The notes: generated by a model not told the origin, from the sequence alone. 22,270 bases of DNA from AC-32 sp036265535 (GCA_036265535.1 DATAOV010000060.1:1-22270), one strand, 5' to 3'. Counted from the stretch's first letter, positions 7,310-15,969 are shown. Program-made: numbers and translations.

Positions 7310-8788
7310 CTAGAGGCCGAACGGGTTGAACGGCTTCGGGCTCGTCGAGACGATCACGCTCTTCGTCTCCAGGTACGCGTCGAGCGTCTCCAGCCCGAGC
7401 TCACGCCCGAAGCCGGACTGCTTGTAGCCGCCGAAAGGGATCCCGGGGAACGCCGTGTAGGGCATGTTGATCCCGACCGTGCCCGCCTTGATCCGGCGCG
7501 CCAGCCGGTGGCCGCGGGCGGGGTCGCCGGTCCAGACGGTCGCCATCAGGCCGTAGCGCACATCGTTCGCGATCCGGGCGGCGTCCTTCTCGTCCTCGAA
7601 CGGGATCATGGTCACGACCGGGCCGAAGATCTCCTCCTGCGCGACCTTCATCGAGTTGTCGACCTGAGCAAGCACCGTCGGCGGGTAGAAGGCGCCCTTC
7701 CCGGCTATCGCTTCCATGTTCCCGCCCGTCACCACCTCCGCGCCCTCCTCACGGCCGGTTTCGACGTATCCGTGCACGCGATCACGGTGCTCGGTCGAGA
7801 TCAGTGAGCCGACCTGCGTCTCGGGATCGAGCGGATCGCCGACATTGAGCGTCGCCGCGGCCTCGCTGAAGCGCGAGACGAAGTCGTCATAGGCCGGCTT
7901 CTCGACGAGCACCCGGGAACGGGCCTCGCAGCTCTGGCCCGCCGAGTAGTAGATCGACCACACGGAACTCGGAATCGCGTCCTCGAGCTTCGCATCCGCG
8001 AAGACGAGGTTCGGGCTCTTGCCGCCGAGCTCGAGGATCAGGCGCTTGATGCCGTCGGAGGCGAGCCGCATGATTTCCGACCCCGTTCCGGTCGAGCCGG
8101 TGAAGGCGATCTTCTCGACTCCGGGGTGGCGGACGAGGTGGGCGCCCACGACGGGGCCGGGACCCGGCACGACGTTGATCGTCCCAGGCGGAAAGCCGAC
8201 CTCGCCCGCAAGCTCCGCCATCCGCAGGGCCGACAAGGGCGTCGCCGAGTCGGGCTTCAGCACGACGGTGCACCCCGCGGCCAGCGCCGGCGCGAGCTTC
8301 CACGTCGTCATCATCAGCGGGTAGTTCCAGGGCACGATCTGACCGCAGACGCCGACGGGCTCCTTCAGCGAGTAGAAGAGCAGCGAGCCGCCGACCGGGT
8401 TCGAGCGGCCGGCGATCGAGCCGATCGCCGAGGCGTAGAAGCGGAAGTTCTCGACCGCCTGCGCCAGCTCGGCCTTGACCGAGGAGATCGCCTTGCCGAC
8501 GTTGCGCGCCTCGAGTTCGGCGAGCTCCTTGCGGTTCGCAACGAGCGCGTCGGCGAGGGCGTGCAGGAGGCGGGAGCGCTCGGTCGGAGGCGTCTTCGCC
8601 CAGTCGCCGGCGAGCGCGGCGCGGGCCGCGTCCACCGCGCGGTCGACGTCCGCCTCGTTGGCCATCGCCACCTTGGCCAGCGGCTCCCCGGTCGCAGGCT
8701 CCACGAGGTCCCGGAGCTCGCCGGAACCTGGCTCCGCCAGCTCACCGTTGATGAAAAGGCCGTATTCGCGCCCGGTCGCAATCGCCAT
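7310..8788 (-). CDS. NAD(P)-dependent aldehyde dehydrogenase
   Basis: Oxidises an aldehyde to its carboxylate. 492 aa, typical of the family. Seen: VPWNYP with catalytic Asn155, LKPD at 177-180 of the cofactor site, FTGSTGTGSEI at 229-239, LELGGKSPN with general base Glu253, AGQSCEARSR with nucleophile Cys287, EEIFGPVV and GGYKQSGFGRELG near the C-terminus. The substrate cannot be read from the motifs; it resembles the broad betaine-aldehyde/gamma-aminobutyraldehyde type. It is the first gene of a probable three-gene operon with the transporter and the amidohydrolase. The ATG has no clear Shine-Dalgarno sequence, but a TATCGT hexamer lies 8 nt upstream, so the message may be leaderless. Confidence 0.93.
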   Translation of the reverse strand: MAIATGREYGLFINGELAEPGSGELRDLVEPATGEPLAKVAMANEADVDRAVDAARAALAGDWAKTPPTERSRLLHALADALVANRKELAELEARNVGKAISSVKAELAQAVENFRFYASAIGSIAGRSNPVGGSLLFYSLKEPVGVCGQIVPWNYPLMMTTWKLAPALAAGCTVVLKPDSATPLSALRMAELAGEVGFPPGTINVVPGPGPVVGAHLVRHPGVEKIAFTGSTGTGSEIMRLASDGIKRLILELGGKSPNLVFADAKLEDAIPSSVWSIYYSAGQSCEARSRVLVEKPAYDDFVSRFSEAAATLNVGDPLDPETQVGSLISTEHRDRVHGYVETGREEGAEVVTGGNMEAIAGKGAFYPPTVLAQVDNSMKVAQEEIFGPVVTMIPFEDEKDAARIANDVRYGLMATVWTGDPARGHRLARRIKAGTVGINMPYTAFPGIPFGGYKQSGFGRELGLETLDAYLETKSVIVSTSPKPFNPFGL

Positions 8789-8796
8789 CGCGCGGG

Positions 8797-8802
8797 ACGA
8801 TA
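8797..8802 (-). promoter_or_regulatory. Possible -10 box of aldehyde dehydrogenase operon
   Basis: On the minus strand this reads TATCGT, matching TANNNT, and ends 8 nt before the ATG. Transcription from it would start at or next to the start codon. No -35 match is seen. Confidence 0.35.
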
Positions 8803-8862
8803 CCGAACGCCTTGCGGGCGACGAGCCGCTCCGCGGGCTCGATTTCCAGGCCTGAGATCGGG

Positions 8863-8868
8863 CAGAAT
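8863..8868 (+). promoter_or_regulatory. Possible -10 box of small orphan gene
   Basis: CAGAAT (4 of 6 to the -10 consensus) ends 6 nt before the ATG at 8875, consistent with a leaderless message. No -35 match is seen, so this is a weak call. Confidence 0.3.
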
Positions 8869-8874
8869 GGCTTC

Positions 8875-9122
8875 ATGACCGACAGCGTTCAGGTCGAGGC
8901 GGCACGGATCCCCGACCGCGACAGGCTGCTCGCGGAGCTCCGCGCCGGCGGGCTCGACGCACGGCCGGTGGGCGAGGTCGAGATCGAGGTTCCCGTCGAG
9001 GACGGAGCCGAGGAAGCCGCCGACGAGGTGCTCGCCCACGCCGAGTCGGTGATCATGAGCATCGGCGCGCCGTTCGTGCCCATCAAGCACGAGGGCACCA
9101 TCTACATCCGGCCCCCGGTCGG

Positions 9123-9126
<4 letters not shown>
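8875..9126 (+). CDS. Small acidic protein of unknown function
   Basis: 83 aa, no family recognised. The N-terminal half is charged and probably helical (RIPDRDRLLAELRAGGLDA), the middle is acidic (VEDGAEEAADEVLAHAES), and the C-terminus is hydrophobic and ends IYIRPPVG. No signal peptide or membrane segment is evident. The alternating pattern could fit a small alpha/beta fold. The frame extends upstream to a GTG at 8812, but the extra residues look like translated non-coding sequence. The gene diverges from the aldehyde dehydrogenase and its last four bases overlap the end of the convergent thiolase gene. Even codon bias in a GC-rich frame and a clean ATG support coding. Confidence 0.65.
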
Positions 9127-10292
<1,166 letters not shown>

Positions 10293-10301
10293 GCCGCCAG
10301 C

Positions 10302-10583
10302 CTATTCGACGCGCTGCGGCTCAGGCCGGGATTCGGCAGGCGCTCGATCTCGCCGCGCTCGTCGGGCCTGCGGACGGCATCGGCGAGCGTCGGCGGCGGC
10401 ACGCCCATCTCGGCCGCCAGGGCGGTCGGCGTCACCCGGGCCGTCGAGCGCGATCCGGCTCAGGAGCGCGAACTGCTCGTCGCTGACGCCCGCGCGCTCC
10501 ATGTGCTCGGCGACGAGCCGCTCGGCCATGTGCGCGGCGGTCCAGAGCTGGAGCAGCACCGTCGAGCGGCCGGAGCCGGCCAC
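10302..10583 (-). pseudogene. MarR-type regulator remnant with frameshift and lost C-terminus
   Basis: From a GTG at 10583 with AGGGA upstream, the first about 50 codons read as the first part of a MarR winged-helix protein (LLQLWTAAHMAERLVAEHM, then DEQFALLSRIALDGP). At 10433-10441 the family sequence continues in another frame: VTPTALAAEMGVPPPTLADAV, then ERGEIERLPNP, which are the recognition helix and wing. One extra base, or two missing ones, in the run around CCCGGG explains the jump. The original frame goes on as arginine-rich nonsense to a stop at 10302. The usual third part of a MarR protein (wing end and dimerisation helix, about 40 residues) is absent because thiolase starts at once. 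Frameshift plus truncation argues for a real pseudogene over a simple base-calling error. Confidence 0.7.
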
Positions 10584-10597
10584 GCGCCGATCCCTGC

Positions 10598-11425
10598 CTA
10601 GCCGACGAACTCGACGCGAACCGGCTGGTCGTACGTCCCCAGCGCCTCGGCCCGCTCGAGCAGCTCTCGCACGGCCTGGCGACCCTCGTCGCCGTAGTCG
10701 CAGGTGAGCTCGTTCACGTACATCCCGACGAAGCGGTCGGCCAGCTCGGTGTCCAGGCCGCGGCCGTACTGGAGCGCGTGCTCCATCGCCTCCTCGCGGT
10801 TGTCGAGCCCGGCCTGGATCGATTCGCGGAGCACGTCCGAGAGCTCGAACAGGTTCCCTGCGCCGAGGTCGCGCCTCGCGACGTTGGCGCCGAGCGGCAG
10901 CGGCAGCCCGGTCTCGAGCAGCCACCACTCGCCCAGGTCGACGACCTTCTTCAGCCCCTCGGCCTCGTAGGTCAGCTGGCCCTCGTGGATGAGCAGGCCG
11001 GCGTCGGCGCGGCCGGACTGCACCTCCTCGATGATCCGGTCGAACGGCACCTCGCGGTAGCGGAAGCCGCCCATGCACATCCGCAGGACGAGGAACGCCG
11101 TCGTCAGCTCGCCGGGAACCGCGATCTCGAGGCCGCGCAGGTCGGCGGTGGTCAGGTCATCCCGAGCGACGACGATCGGCCCGTACCCCGAGCCCATCGA
11201 GGCCCCGTGCGGGAGCAGCACGTAGCGCTCCTGCACGAGCGGATACGCCGCGAGCGAGATCGCCGTCACTTCGAGCTCGCCCTTCAGCGCCCACTCGTTG
11301 AGCGTCTGGATGTCGCGAAGGACGTGCTCGAACTCGAAGCGCCTCGGGTCGACCTCGCCGGAGGCGAGGCCCCAGAACATGAAGGCGTCGTCGGGGTCGG
11401 GACTGTGACCGAGTCGGATCTGCAT
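10598..11425 (-). CDS. mqnD: 1,4-dihydroxy-6-naphthoate synthase, futalosine pathway
   Basis: Converts cyclic dehypoxanthine futalosine to 1,4-dihydroxy-6-naphthoate in menaquinone synthesis. The fold is that of a periplasmic binding protein, but the enzyme is cytoplasmic and no signal peptide is present. 275 aa, the usual length. Seen: the N-terminal GHSPDPDDAFMFWGL at 6-20, LLIHEGQLTY at 144-153 with the conserved His147, DLGEWWLLETGLPLPLGAN at 163-181, and RRDLG at 184-188. The ATG begins directly at the family N-terminus. No other mqn gene is in the window, so the pathway genes are dispersed. It is the first gene of the series mqnD - marR remnant - thiolase and diverges from the DtxR-type regulator. 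Confidence 0.92.
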   Translation of the reverse strand: MQIRLGHSPDPDDAFMFWGLASGEVDPRRFEFEHVLRDIQTLNEWALKGELEVTAISLAAYPLVQERYVLLPHGASMGSGYGPIVVARDDLTTADLRGLEIAVPGELTTAFLVLRMCMGGFRYREVPFDRIIEEVQSGRADAGLLIHEGQLTYEAEGLKKVVDLGEWWLLETGLPLPLGANVARRDLGAGNLFELSDVLRESIQAGLDNREEAMEHALQYGRGLDTELADRFVGMYVNELTCDYGDEGRQAVRELLERAEALGTYDQPVRVEFVG

Positions 11426-11479
11426 GGAAGCGCCGGAGGCTACCAGGGGCGCCGCGGCCTGATCGTGTCAACCGCGCCG

Positions 11480-11485
11480 TACACT
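11480..11485 (+). promoter_or_regulatory. Possible -10 box of DtxR-type regulator
   Basis: TACACT ends 6 nt before the chosen GTG, so the transcript would begin at the start codon (leaderless). The same hexamer occurs 7 nt before ygfZ. No good -35 is visible. Confidence 0.45.
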
Positions 11486-11491
11486 GGACCT

Positions 11492-11932
11492 GTGTCGAAG
11501 CCGGCGCTCAGCGACGCGATCCAGGATTACCTGAAGGAGCTCTACCACCTCCAGACCGACGGCGGCCGCGTCTCCGTGACAGCCCTCGCGAGAGAGCAGA
11601 AGGTCTCGCCCGCCTCGGCCAGCGGAATGGTCAAGAAGCTGGCCGCGCTGAAGCTCGTCGAGCACGCGCCGTATCGCGGCGTCCGCCTGACTTCGGCCGG
11701 CGAGAAAGTGGCCGTCGAGGTGATCCGGCACCACCGGCTGCTCGAGCTCTACCTCGCCAAGACGCTCGGGCTGCACGTCGACGCCGTCCACGACGAAGCC
11801 GATCGGCTCGAGCACGTCCTCTCCGAGGAGCTCGAGGCGCGCATCGACAGCGCGCTCGGGTTTCCGACCCACGACCCGCACGGTGACCCCATTCCGAACG
11901 CCGACCTCGAGTGGCCGAAACAGGAGAGCTAG
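11492..11932 (+). CDS. DtxR/MntR-family metal-dependent regulator
   Basis: Winged-helix repressor that binds DNA when loaded with Mn(II) or Fe(II). 146 aa, the two-domain length without an SH3/FeoA extension. Seen: the DNA-binding half, IQDYLKELYHL at 10-20 and VSVTALAREQKVSPASASGMVKKL at about 27-50; then RHHRLLELYL and VHDEADRLEHVLSEEL, which form the dimerisation and metal-binding part, ending HDPHGDPIP. At the two positions that help set metal choice, Asp12 matches MntR Asp8, and an Asp stands where DtxR has Cys102 and MntR has Glu99, which favours manganese (my alignment by eye). An in-frame GTG at 11465 is an alternative start; the 11492 GTG is preferred because family homology begins there and TACACT lies just upstream. 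Divergent from mqnD. Confidence 0.88.
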   Translation: MSKPALSDAIQDYLKELYHLQTDGGRVSVTALAREQKVSPASASGMVKKLAALKLVEHAPYRGVRLTSAGEKVAVEVIRHHRLLELYLAKTLGLHVDAVHDEADRLEHVLSEELEARIDSALGFPTHDPHGDPIPNADLEWPKQES

Positions 11933-12274
11933 CTACGAGCGGCCGAAGAACCAGCGCTCGAGCGGCTTCAGCAGCTCGTTGCGCTCGAACGGCTTCGCCT
12001 GGGCCTCGCTCCCATCCTGGGCCGAGACGCGGGCGTCGTCGCTGAGCGTGCCGTTCGCGGCCTCGAGCGCGTCCGTCAGCTCGTAGCCCTGGAAGACGTA
12101 GTCCTCGCGCCGGGGTTCCTCGCTCGGCCGGTGCTGCGGGTTCACCGCCCGTCCGACCGCCCACAGCGCTCCGGGGAGGCGCTCGATCCAGATCACGATC
12201 CGCTCGGGCTCGCCCCGGTCGTCGACACCGTGCACCTCGCGCTCCGCGAACCGGGCGGACGACGGTTTTCTCAC
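11933..12274 (-). CDS. Hypothetical protein, 113 aa
   Basis: No family recognised. Seen: a basic N-terminus, a hydrophobic stretch RIVIWIERLPGALWAVGRAV at about 25-44, REDYVFQGYELTDALEAANGTL in the middle, and a C-terminal LLKPLERWFFGRS. The pattern suggests a small folded cytoplasmic protein; the hydrophobic stretch holds charges and is unlikely to cross the membrane. It starts with GTG and has TATGGT 6 nt upstream. It ends tail to tail with the DtxR-type gene with no spare base, and diverges from the next small gene. I cannot assign a function. Confidence 0.65.
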   Translation of the reverse strand: MRKPSSARFAEREVHGVDDRGEPERIVIWIERLPGALWAVGRAVNPQHRPSEEPRREDYVFQGYELTDALEAANGTLSDDARVSAQDGSEAQAKPFERNELLKPLERWFFGRS

Positions 12275-12280
12275 ACGCGG

Positions 12281-12288
12281 ACCATACT
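12281..12288. promoter_or_regulatory. Overlapping divergent -10 boxes
   Basis: On the minus strand TATGGT (12286-12281) lies 6 nt before the GTG of the 113-aa gene. On the plus strand CATACT (12283-12288) would start a transcript near 12295, 18 nt ahead of the GTG at 12313. The two boxes share bases, so the promoters would exclude each other. Confidence 0.4.
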
Positions 12289-12312
12289 CCTGTGCTCGTT
12301 AGGATCGGGGTC

Positions 12313-12564
12313 GTGGCCAAGCTCTCGACCTTCCTGCGCAACCCGTTCTCGTTTCTGTTCACGCGCTCCTCGCAGGAAGAGCGGCTCTCGGCCTACGTGA
12401 TCCGTGAGCACGAGCGCGGCCGGTCGCTCGCCGAGATCCTCGACGACCCGTACGTGCGCAACCGTGCGACCCCGCAGGAGCTCGCGCGTCTGCTCGACCG
12501 CCCCGAGGTGATTCACGCGCTCGGCGAGACGAAGGTCGCGGCCGAACGGCAGCGGCTGTCCTAG
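12313..12564 (+). CDS. Small hypothetical protein, 83 aa
   Basis: No family recognised. Seen: N-terminal KLSTFLRNPFSFLFTRSSQEER, then a charged helical part AYVIREHERGRSLAEILDDPYV, RATPQELARLLDRPEVIHALG and a basic tail. The residues LAEILDDPYVRNRATPQELARLLDRP look like a small helical module. The GTG at 12313 is preferred over the GTG at 12292 because AGGA at 12301-12304 is well placed for it and the predicted transcript start (about 12295) lies after 12292. Divergent from the 113-aa gene and ending 3 nt before the convergent cyclodeaminase gene. Confidence 0.7.
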   Translation: MAKLSTFLRNPFSFLFTRSSQEERLSAYVIREHERGRSLAEILDDPYVRNRATPQELARLLDRPEVIHALGETKVAAERQRLS

Positions 12565-12567
12565 CTC

Positions 12568-13497
12568 CTACACCTCGGTTCCCGCTCCGCGCTCGCGTGC
12601 GCGCTCGAGCGCGAGCGAACCCGCGGCAACGTCCCACGCGGCGAGGCCGTTCGACTTGAAGACGACGATGTCGTCGGGGTCCTGCCGGCCAGGCAGCTCG
12701 CCCGCCACCACCTCCTGAAGCTCGTGCACCTCGAGCCAGTCGAGGACGCCGGCCTCAACCGGCTCGATCAGGTCGCCCGACTCGCGCTTCGCCTGCTCCA
12801 GCGAGTCGCAGGAGACGAACGCGGCCCGCTCGAGGACCGCGTTGTCGAGCTCGCGGCGGCGAGGGTCGTTCGCTCCGACGGCGCAGACGAGTGCGCCCGG
12901 ACTCAGCCACTCGCCGCGGAGCACCGGGTCGCGCGAGGTCGTCACGGTCACGACCACGTCCTGCTCGGCTGGTTCGCGATGGCTCTCGCCGGCCTGGGCC
13001 CCGACCTCCTTGCAGAACTCCTCCAGCCGAGCCTCGCTGCGACAGAAGGCGACGACGCGCTCGATCGACGGCACCGCCTCCCGGATGCACGCCACCTGTG
13101 AGCGCGCCTGCCAGCCGCACCCGATGATCCCGAGCGAGGTCGCGCCCTCCCGCGCCAGATGCTTCGCGGCCACTCCGCTCGCCGCGCCCGTGCGCAACTG
13201 GCCCATCTTGTCGGCCTCGATCACCCCCGCCAGGCCCTGTGTCTCGGTCTCGAAGAGCACGACCACGAACGACGCGCCCTCGTGCCCCGCAGCGTAGGAC
13301 TTCAGCCCGGCCAGTCCGAGCTCGTTGTCGACCGCCCACATCACGGCCAGGGATCCGTCCTCGAACCGGGTGCGCTGCCGCGGCACGTTCTCGATCTCAC
13401 CGGCCGCCAGCCGGCGGAAGCAGGCTTCGACCGCGTCGAGGACATCTGCTGGCGCCAGCAGCTCGCCGACCTCGGTCTCGGTCAGGTAGAGCGGCAC
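12568..13497 (-). CDS. Ornithine cyclodeaminase / mu-crystallin family protein
   Basis: NAD(P)-binding enzyme of the OCD family (ornithine cyclodeaminase, alanine dehydrogenase, pyrroline-2-carboxylate or ketimine reductase and related). 309 aa from the GTG at 13497, at the lower end of the family range. Seen: PLYLTETEVGELL at the N-terminus, GLKSYAAG with Lys66, DKMGQLRTGAASGVAAKHLA at 96-115, the dinucleotide motif GIIGCGWQARSQ at 123-134, VGANDP with Asp211, and VFKSNGLAAWDVAAG near the end. The open frame reaches further upstream, but those residues do not resemble the family. TAGCCT lies 8 nt before the GTG. The substrate cannot be told from sequence. Confidence 0.9.
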   Translation of the reverse strand: MPLYLTETEVGELLAPADVLDAVEACFRRLAAGEIENVPRQRTRFEDGSLAVMWAVDNELGLAGLKSYAAGHEGASFVVVLFETETQGLAGVIEADKMGQLRTGAASGVAAKHLAREGATSLGIIGCGWQARSQVACIREAVPSIERVVAFCRSEARLEEFCKEVGAQAGESHREPAEQDVVVTVTTSRDPVLRGEWLSPGALVCAVGANDPRRRELDNAVLERAAFVSCDSLEQAKRESGDLIEPVEAGVLDWLEVHELQEVVAGELPGRQDPDDIVVFKSNGLAAWDVAAGSLALERARERGAGTEV

Positions 13498-13505
13498 GGG
13501 GCCGC

Positions 13506-13511
13506 AGGCTA
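13506..13511 (-). promoter_or_regulatory. Possible -10 box of OCD-family gene
   Basis: Minus-strand TAGCCT fits TANNNT and lies 8 nt before the GTG start. It is the only promoter-like signal in the 55-nt gap after the secreted-protein gene, and a weak match. Confidence 0.25.
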
Positions 13512-13552
13512 CTGCTTCGGAATGAAGCTGATCTGCCGCTCGTCTCGAGCAG

Positions 13553-14737
13553 TCAGCTGTGAGCCCAGATGACGAGGGCGACGCCGATGCCCAGTACGGA
13601 GCCCACGAGTGCCAGCGTGAGCACGAGCGCATCACCGTTCCCGGAGCCCGACTCCGCGGGCGGCGAACCCTTTGGCGTCGGCGCGGCTGCCGACTCGTAG
13701 ACGTAGACCGTCGTGGCCGCGCCTTGGGGGTCAGGGTTGGCGAGGAAGGTCTGATACTGGTCGGAGCGGACTAGCTGCATCCGCGCGTCGATCAGCGTGC
13801 GCAAGAGCACGCGGCTGGGAATCGCCCGCCGGCGCACGGCGGCCACCCAGCTCGAGGCCGCGGGCGGGGTCAGAGCACGGACGAGCTTCGTCGGCCTGGC
13901 GAGGAGCCGCAGGTGCGGCGTACCGCCGCCACGAACGTCCACGCGCAGGGAGAGCGGGTCCGCGTCGCCGAGGACCGTCGAGAACGAGACCGACCTCCCG
14001 CGAAGCGTGCCTCCCCGAACCGAGGTCGGCGCAGTAGGAAAACGGAGCACGCCCTGAACCGCAACCGGAGCGGCGATGCGCGCCGGTCGCCGACGCACGC
14101 GACCCTCGACGGACGCGTAGGCGCTGTCGAGCCGTGTGCCGGCAAGCGACTGCGCTCTCGTCCGGTCGAGCAGCTGTGCCAGTTGTCGCGGAAACCCGTT
14201 CCCCTCGTAGGCGTCCTCTGAAAGGACGGTCGCGTTCGTGACCGTCAGCGAGTACCGGCCGCCGTCGCGCGTGACGTGGAGTCGGAGCGGCAGGAACCGT
14301 GCGGCCGCACCCGGGCTCAGCTCCGCGTCGGCGACGAGCAGCTTCGTCCCCGGCGAAAAGCCGGACCAGAGGATCTGGCCGACCCGCAGGCCCGGCTCGG
14401 ACTGCGAGCCGGGGCCGGCGTGGACGTCCTCGACCGGCGCCCCGATGACGATCAGGTAGTCGCCACGGCCCACGAGGGCAAGCCGATGGAGCGCGCGCAG
14501 CGAGACGATCTCGCCGTCCGGGCCGACACCGGCGTGGACGCGCTCGGCAACGCGCGCGTGGATCGTGATCGGCAGTGGCCTGGCCGACGTGGCGCCGGCC
14601 GAGGTGAGCGGAGGGCTCTGCGTCGGATAGGGCGTCGGGCCCGGCAGCAGCACCTGCTGCACCGCTGCGCTCGCGGGAACCGGCGCCGCGAGCGCAGCCG
14701 CCAGGCCGCCGAGGCACGCGCTCCGGCGCAGGCTCAC
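13553..14737 (-). CDS. Secreted, C-terminally membrane-anchored protein of unknown function
   Basis: 394 aa, no family recognised. Seen: a signal peptide (basic MSLRRS, hydrophobic CLGGLAAALAAPV, probable cleavage after PASA at about 24), a long extracytoplasmic region with beta-rich stretches (GRGDYLIVIGAP, ILWSGFSPGTKLLVADAEL, LRLHVTRDGGRYSLTVTNA), a low-complexity Pro/Ser/Gly segment before residue 370, and one C-terminal transmembrane helix (ALVLTLALVGSVLGIGVALVIW) followed by AHS. The GTG overlaps the stop of the substrate-binding protein gene (GTGA), so it is the last gene of the ABC operon. It may be an accessory surface protein of the importer. The overlap, the clean signal peptide and the C-terminal anchor make coding convincing; the role is unknown. 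Confidence 0.8.
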   Translation of the reverse strand: MSLRRSACLGGLAAALAAPVPASAAVQQVLLPGPTPYPTQSPPLTSAGATSARPLPITIHARVAERVHAGVGPDGEIVSLRALHRLALVGRGDYLIVIGAPVEDVHAGPGSQSEPGLRVGQILWSGFSPGTKLLVADAELSPGAAARFLPLRLHVTRDGGRYSLTVTNATVLSEDAYEGNGFPRQLAQLLDRTRAQSLAGTRLDSAYASVEGRVRRRPARIAAPVAVQGVLRFPTAPTSVRGGTLRGRSVSFSTVLGDADPLSLRVDVRGGGTPHLRLLARPTKLVRALTPPAASSWVAAVRRRAIPSRVLLRTLIDARMQLVRSDQYQTFLANPDPQGAATTVYVYESAAAPTPKGSPPAESGSGNGDALVLTLALVGSVLGIGVALVIWAHS

Positions 14738-15969
14738 CCTGTGGAGGTCTGCGGGATCGCCGGGAGCGTCGCCGAGAGCGGGTCGTCATGCACCGGGCTG
14801 TAGACCATGTCCTTGAAGCGGGCGAAGTAGACGTCGTCGTCGACCACGCCCTCGTGACTGTGCTCGTTGAAGCCCCGCTCATCGCCGTTGGCGCCCTGCG
14901 TCGTGACCTCGTTCAGCGCCTTCAGGATCCTCTCCGGCTCGACCGAGTTCGCCTTCGTGATCGCGGCGACGAGGACGTGCACGAAGTCGCTCGCGTACAT
15001 GGCGAACTCGGGCGGCTGGACGACCGGTTGACCGGCCGCGTCCTCGACGCCGACGCGATCGACGCCGTAGGTCGACTCGTACTGGGACTTGAAGTTCAGG
15101 AACGGCGCAGGCCCCACCTCGGCGGTCATGCGGCCCGAGGCGAACGTGAGCCCGTCGATCCAGGCCGGATGGTCGGCGAGCTGCTGGCGGACAAAGGGGT
15201 CCGCGCCCGTGGGAGGCGTGAAGACGGGCACGTTCCAGCCGATGCTGCGGGCCGCCGAGAGCACCGCCGCGATCGCCGGCGGCTGGCCCCAGACGAGCAG
15301 AGCGGTCGCACCGGACCGCCGCAGGCGCAGGATCTGCGGCGAGAGATCCGTCTCCCCCGCGGGCACGGTCAACTTGGACGCCACCGACTCCGGGTTCCCC
15401 GAGAACGCGTGCGCGACGTCTGCCGCACCCTGCCTCCCGTAGGCGCTGTCGTCGCTGACCAGCGCGACCTTCAGCTTCTTCGGGATCAGATACTCGGCGA
15501 GGCGGAACGCGATGCCACGGTTCGTCGGCGCGATCCGAAAGACGTTCGGCCTCTTCTCGGCATCCACCAGGCCGGTGCCGCCGTCGTAGGCGATGTTGAC
15601 CGGGACGCTCTCGTGGCTTGCGATCTGCCAGGTGGCGTCGATTCCGGTCCCGTCGGTGACCACGGCGACGGCCCCGGCGTCGAGTGCGCGTCGCATGTTC
15701 TCGACGGCTTGCCGGGCCGAAAGGTGGTTGTCGTACAGCTTCACCGCCAGCCGGTAGGTGCGCGAGCCGACGCGGATGCCACCGCTGCCATTGACGTTGT
15801 CCGCGGCGAGCTGAACGCCGTGGCGGACGGTCTGGGCCACGTACGGGCTGCCGGTCACGGGGACGTCGACGGCGACCACGAGGCGGCCCGTGGAGTCTCC
15901 GCCGGAGCTCTGGCCACACCCGGAAGCGATCAGCGCGAGACCGGCGAGGAGGAAAGCGGGCCGGCGCAC
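14734..15969 (-). CDS. ABC importer substrate-binding lipoprotein, branched-chain amino acid (LivK/UrtA) type
   Basis: Extracytoplasmic ligand-binding protein of a HAAT-family importer, 411 aa. Seen: signal sequence RRPAFLLAGLALI with lipobox ASGC (lipidated Cys18), VPVTGSPYVAQTVRHGVQLAADNVNGSGGI, in which the type I binding-protein fold begins, RAPTNRGIAFRLAEYL-like second-lobe sequence (APTNRGIAF), VALVSDDSAYGRQGA, and GATALLVWGQPPA. The GTG at 15969 starts right at the signal peptide; the open frame upstream is the wrong frame of the fusion gene. It follows the LivM-LivG fusion after 22 nt and overlaps the next gene by four bases. The ligand is not predictable; amino acids, urea or aromatic acids are all handled by this family. 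Confidence 0.92.
   Translation of the reverse strand: MRRPAFLLAGLALIASGCGQSSGGDSTGRLVVAVDVPVTGSPYVAQTVRHGVQLAADNVNGSGGIRVGSRTYRLAVKLYDNHLSARQAVENMRRALDAGAVAVVTDGTGIDATWQIASHESVPVNIAYDGGTGLVDAEKRPNVFRIAPTNRGIAFRLAEYLIPKKLKVALVSDDSAYGRQGAADVAHAFSGNPESVASKLTVPAGETDLSPQILRLRRSGATALLVWGQPPAIAAVLSAARSIGWNVPVFTPPTGADPFVRQQLADHPAWIDGLTFASGRMTAEVGPAPFLNFKSQYESTYGVDRVGVEDAAGQPVVQPPEFAMYASDFVHVLVAAITKANSVEPERILKALNEVTTQGANGDERGFNEHSHEGVVDDDVYFARFKDMVYSPVHDDPLSATLPAIPQTSTG

Noticed and set aside
5601..7313. Long plus-strand open frame of 570 codons opposite the M20 and MFS genes
   Set aside because: Arg/Pro/Glu-rich nonsense without any motif; GC-rich third positions of the minus-strand genes keep this frame open. 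The minus strand holds recognisable domains throughout.
11465..11491. Upstream GTG at 11465 as start of the DtxR-type gene
   Set aside because: Would add nine residues not typical of the family and place the start before the predicted -10 box; kept only as an alternative.
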